A DNA stretch of 7,776 nt from a bacterium. GTDB taxonomy: Bacteria; Krumholzibacteriota; Krumholzibacteria; LZORAL124-64-63. Shown here piece by piece: positions 5,793 to 7,776 of this stretch. The stretch is from assembly GCA_003646045.1 (NCBI GenBank), contig QNDV01000095.1, forward strand, positions 1 to 7,776, given 5' to 3'. Position numbers and translations under genes: made by a program. The notes below the pieces were generated by a model that had not been told where the DNA came from, searched no databases, and worked only from the letters and a program-made list of their open reading frames with translations. Position 1 is the first letter of the stretch, and each line of letters starts with the position of its first letter.

Positions 5793-6941
5793 ATGAGATC
5801 AGCCTGTATGCTTGCCCTGATGATCCTGTTGCTGCCGGCAACCGTCCATGGTTCCGCCGCACGTCTGCTGGCCCTTGGCGGTGACGGCTCCTACCTCGAG
5901 GATAACCGCGGCGTACTGCGCTGGTACGGCAGTGTGGTGGACCACGCCGGGTACGCCCAGATCGAGAGTGGTCTTTTTGACCAGGACGGGTATCTGCGTC
6001 TGCACGGTCACCGGCTGACGGGTCCGGCCCTGGGCGGCGTTGTCGCCCTGGGTGGCGACACGCCCCGTACCGCGCTGGGCGCCTGGCTCGCTACCCGGGG
6101 CGCGGCCACCGACCCCGGCAGCATGGCCCTGGACCTGCTGGAAACCACGGGTACCCTGCTGGCCGGGCACGTATTGGGCCGGGTGGCCCTGGGCGCGTCC
6201 TGGCGTCACGGCACCGCCGGCGAGACGTGGTCCGACGCCTGGTCCCGGGTGACGGATCTGACCCGCGACGATCTGGGCCTGGGCGCCCGCATAGACCTGG
6301 GCCCCGAGGCCTACCTGGACGTGGCCGGTGAATGGCGCCGGGTAACCGCCACCACCACCGTCAACGATGACCCGACTTCCTACACACGTACCGCCACCGG
6401 CAGCTATGGGGTTCGCACGCGGCTGTTCATGGCCCTGAGTGACCAGCTGGTGCTGACGCCACTGGTGGAGTACATACGCGACGAACGTGACTGGGCCAGT
6501 GACGAGCAACCCGCAGGCGTGGACGGCACGGCCTGGCGCATGGGTTGCGGGCTGACCTGGTTACCGGACCCCGACCAGATGGTTGTATTATCGGCCGAAC
6601 ACCGCGGCGCCGAGACCCGCGGCAACCTGGACACGGGCTCTACCCATGTCGGGGGCGAACTGGATACCACGGCCTGGATCCTGCGGGCGGCGGCCGAACT
6701 TCGCGCCGGCGCCTTCTGGTCGCTGCGAACATCGTTGGGAGTGGAAGGTACATCCATCCAGGCCCGTCCGGAAAACCTGGTCGAGACCATCGTCCCGGTA
6801 GCTGTCGGTCTGGCCCTGCACGCGGGGCACTGGGACCTGGACCTGGGCCTGTCCAGCCATGCCCCCGCCGGCACCGCCGGCTTCCGTGCGGACCTGGAGG
6901 GTTCCACCTGGATGAATGCCACCCTGTCCGCCACCTTCTGA
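5793..6941 (+). CDS. Unrecognised outer-membrane beta-barrel-like protein
   Basis: The 382-residue exported protein has a signal peptide at residues 1-20 (MRSACMLALMILLLPATVHG) and a mature start of SAARLLALGGDGSYLEDNRG. That opening, with its LGG motif followed by an acidic 'Y-x-ED' segment and VLRWYGS (41-47), resembles the N-termini of several uncharacterised outer-membrane proteins. The rest is a series of alternating polar/hydrophobic strands rich in Gly, Thr and aromatic residues, without cysteine pairs or enzymatic motifs. It ends in TLSATF with a terminal Phe, the usual signal for BAM-dependent barrel insertion. I cannot name a family or substrate. The ATG at 5793 has AGGAGGT (5778-5784) 8 nt upstream, the best ribosome site in the window, suggesting strong translation. 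The TauE-type permease gene follows after 12 nt. Confidence 0.75.
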   Translation: MRSACMLALMILLLPATVHGSAARLLALGGDGSYLEDNRGVLRWYGSVVDHAGYAQIESGLFDQDGYLRLHGHRLTGPALGGVVALGGDTPRTALGAWLATRGAATDPGSMALDLLETTGTLLAGHVLGRVALGASWRHGTAGETWSDAWSRVTDLTRDDLGLGARIDLGPEAYLDVAGEWRRVTATTTVNDDPTSYTRTATGSYGVRTRLFMALSDQLVLTPLVEYIRDERDWASDEQPAGVDGTAWRMGCGLTWLPDPDQMVVLSAEHRGAETRGNLDTGSTHVGGELDTTAWILRAAAELRAGAFWSLRTSLGVEGTSIQARPENLVETIVPVAVGLALHAGHWDLDLGLSSHAPAGTAGFRADLEGSTWMNATLSATF

Positions 6942-6953
6942 TAGCGAGTTGCC

Positions 6954-7706
6954 GTGCCCGAGACGATCTTCACGTCCCTGCTCCAGTACGCCATCACCTG
7001 CGGCGTCCTGGTGGTGGCCCAGGTGGTCTACGTGCTCTTCGGCTTCGGCTCGGGCATCATCGCCGTGGGCACCCTGGCCCTGCTGTTCCCCGATCTCAGG
7101 GATGTGGTGGTGATGCTGCTGCTGGTCAACCTGCCCGCCGAACTGGGCGTGGTCTGGTCCGCACGCCGGGAGATCCGCTGGCGGCCCATCGCCCAACTGG
7201 GTGTGGGTGTGGGACTGGGCATCCCCCTGGGTACCTTCTTCCTGCGTGGTTGGGACCTGTCCCTGGTGCTGACAGCTCTCGGCTGGTTCCTGGTGGCTGT
7301 GGGCGTGTTGTTCCTGCGGCTGCCCAGTCGCGAGCGTCGACGACGTCCGCCCACCTGGCTGGCGGCCCCTACCGGCCTGGTCTCAGGTACCCTTACCGGG
7401 TTGTTCGGTACGGGTGGCCCGCCGGTGATCATCTGGTACCACCTGCTGGGCGTAGGCAAGACGGCGTTCCGCGCCAACCTCATGACTGTTTTTCTGCTCA
7501 TGAGCCTGGTGAGGGTACCCAGCTACCTGATCGGAGGACTGATCACCGTGCCGCGCCTGTGGTCCACCCTGGCAGTGCTGCCGGCGGTGCTGGGCGGCGC
7601 CTGGCTGGGTCACCGGCTGCATGTCACGGTCAGCGAGAAACTGTTCGAGCGGCTGGTGAGCGGGCTGATGGTGCTGCTTGGTCTGGTGTTGTTGCTGAAG
7701 ATCTAG
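6954..7706 (+). CDS. TauE/SafE-family inner-membrane permease
   Basis: The 250-residue polytopic membrane protein is of the TauE/SafE (sulfite exporter) family, PF01925 type, with about eight hydrophobic segments in two related halves. Diagnostic are VYVLFGFGSGIIAVGTLALL (25-44) in the first half and GLVSGTLTGLFGTGGPPVII (141-160), followed by FRANLMTVFL (172-181), in the second. Members move sulfite, sulfonates or other small organic anions, usually outward; the substrate here is unknown because no sulfur-metabolism gene is in view. The start is a GTG at 6954 with only a weak GAG 6 nt upstream. With a 12-nt gap to the preceding stop, translation probably depends on the upstream outer-membrane-protein gene. 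Its TAG overlaps the stop codon of the converging partial gene in one CTAG. Confidence 0.88.
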   Translation: MPETIFTSLLQYAITCGVLVVAQVVYVLFGFGSGIIAVGTLALLFPDLRDVVVMLLLVNLPAELGVVWSARREIRWRPIAQLGVGVGLGIPLGTFFLRGWDLSLVLTALGWFLVAVGVLFLRLPSRERRRRPPTWLAAPTGLVSGTLTGLFGTGGPPVIIWYHLLGVGKTAFRANLMTVFLLMSLVRVPSYLIGGLITVPRLWSTLAVLPAVLGGAWLGHRLHVTVSEKLFERLVSGLMVLLGLVLLLKI

Positions 7707-7776
7707 AATGTAAGTCCCAGGCCCACCTGGAATCCCGCGGACTTGTCTCCCGCCTGGGGCACCTTGACCCCCTCCA
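7703..7776 (-). CDS. C-terminal end of an outer-membrane-type protein (partial, runs off the right edge)
   Basis: Twenty-three codons and a TAG (7705-7703) are visible on the minus strand. The product ends AGFQVGLGLTF: alternating hydrophobic/polar residues with a terminal Phe, the pattern of a last beta-strand of an outer-membrane barrel. The frame is open to the window edge, and no family can be assigned. The converging permease gene shares the CTAG at the stop codons. The coding call is based on the barrel-type ending and good codon use over a short length. Confidence 0.55.
   Translation of the reverse strand, partial: EGVKVPQAGDKSAGFQVGLGLTF

Noticed and set aside
5799..6509. 236-codon minus-strand frame within the outer-membrane-protein gene
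   Set aside because: Gly/Gln/Val-rich antisense shadow without start signals; the plus strand has a signal peptide, strong ribosome site and barrel-type ending.

Overview
The window is a high-GC stretch of a Gram-negative bacterial chromosome. Evidence for a Gram-negative host is a lipoprotein lytic transglycosylase of the MltF type, a YbeD/DUF493 protein, two outer-membrane-barrel-like proteins (one partial) and an exported multiheme-type cytochrome c. Together these suggest a member of the Pseudomonadota, perhaps a gammaproteobacterium of the Chromatiales/Ectothiorhodospiraceae kind. That placement is inference from gene content only; a former 'deltaproteobacterial' lineage is not excluded. 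There are no tRNA, rRNA, CRISPR, insertion sequence or phage genes.

Layout. (1) 1-222, minus: N-terminal part of an exported c-type cytochrome, with a plausible sigma-70 promoter at 273-301. (2) 223-680: a gap that is visibly richer in A+T over about 250-480, then a cluster of GC palindromes, then a 54-codon reading frame (518-682, minus) that looks like the broken-off C-terminus of a cyclic-nucleotide-binding domain. (3) 681-3405, minus: a tight four-gene operon transcribed right to left: DUF503 protein, cyclase-family metal hydrolase, CaCA-type Na+/Ca2+ exchanger (4-nt overlap with the cyclase), and an RsuA/RluB-family rRNA pseudouridine synthase. (4) 3406-3651: divergent control region holding a perfect 20-bp palindrome. 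(5) 3652-5196, plus: MltF-like transglycosylase. (6) 5206-5609, minus: DUF493/YbeD-like gene followed by a possible 30-residue small gene. (7) 5610-5792: second divergent region with an 11-bp-arm inverted repeat. (8) 5793-7706, plus: a two-gene unit, an unrecognised outer-membrane-type protein and a TauE/SafE-family inner-membrane permease. (9) 7703-7776, minus: C-terminal end of another outer-membrane-type protein, whose stop codon overlaps that of the permease inside one CTAG.

How the genes fit together: most are envelope or housekeeping functions (peptidoglycan turnover, cation and anion transport, rRNA modification). I see no defence, toxin-antitoxin or mobile system. The items most worth a second look are the cNMP-domain gene remnant, the possible 30-residue protein behind DUF493, the pairing of an outer-membrane protein with a TauE-type permease, and the strong palindrome between the DUF503 operon and mltF.
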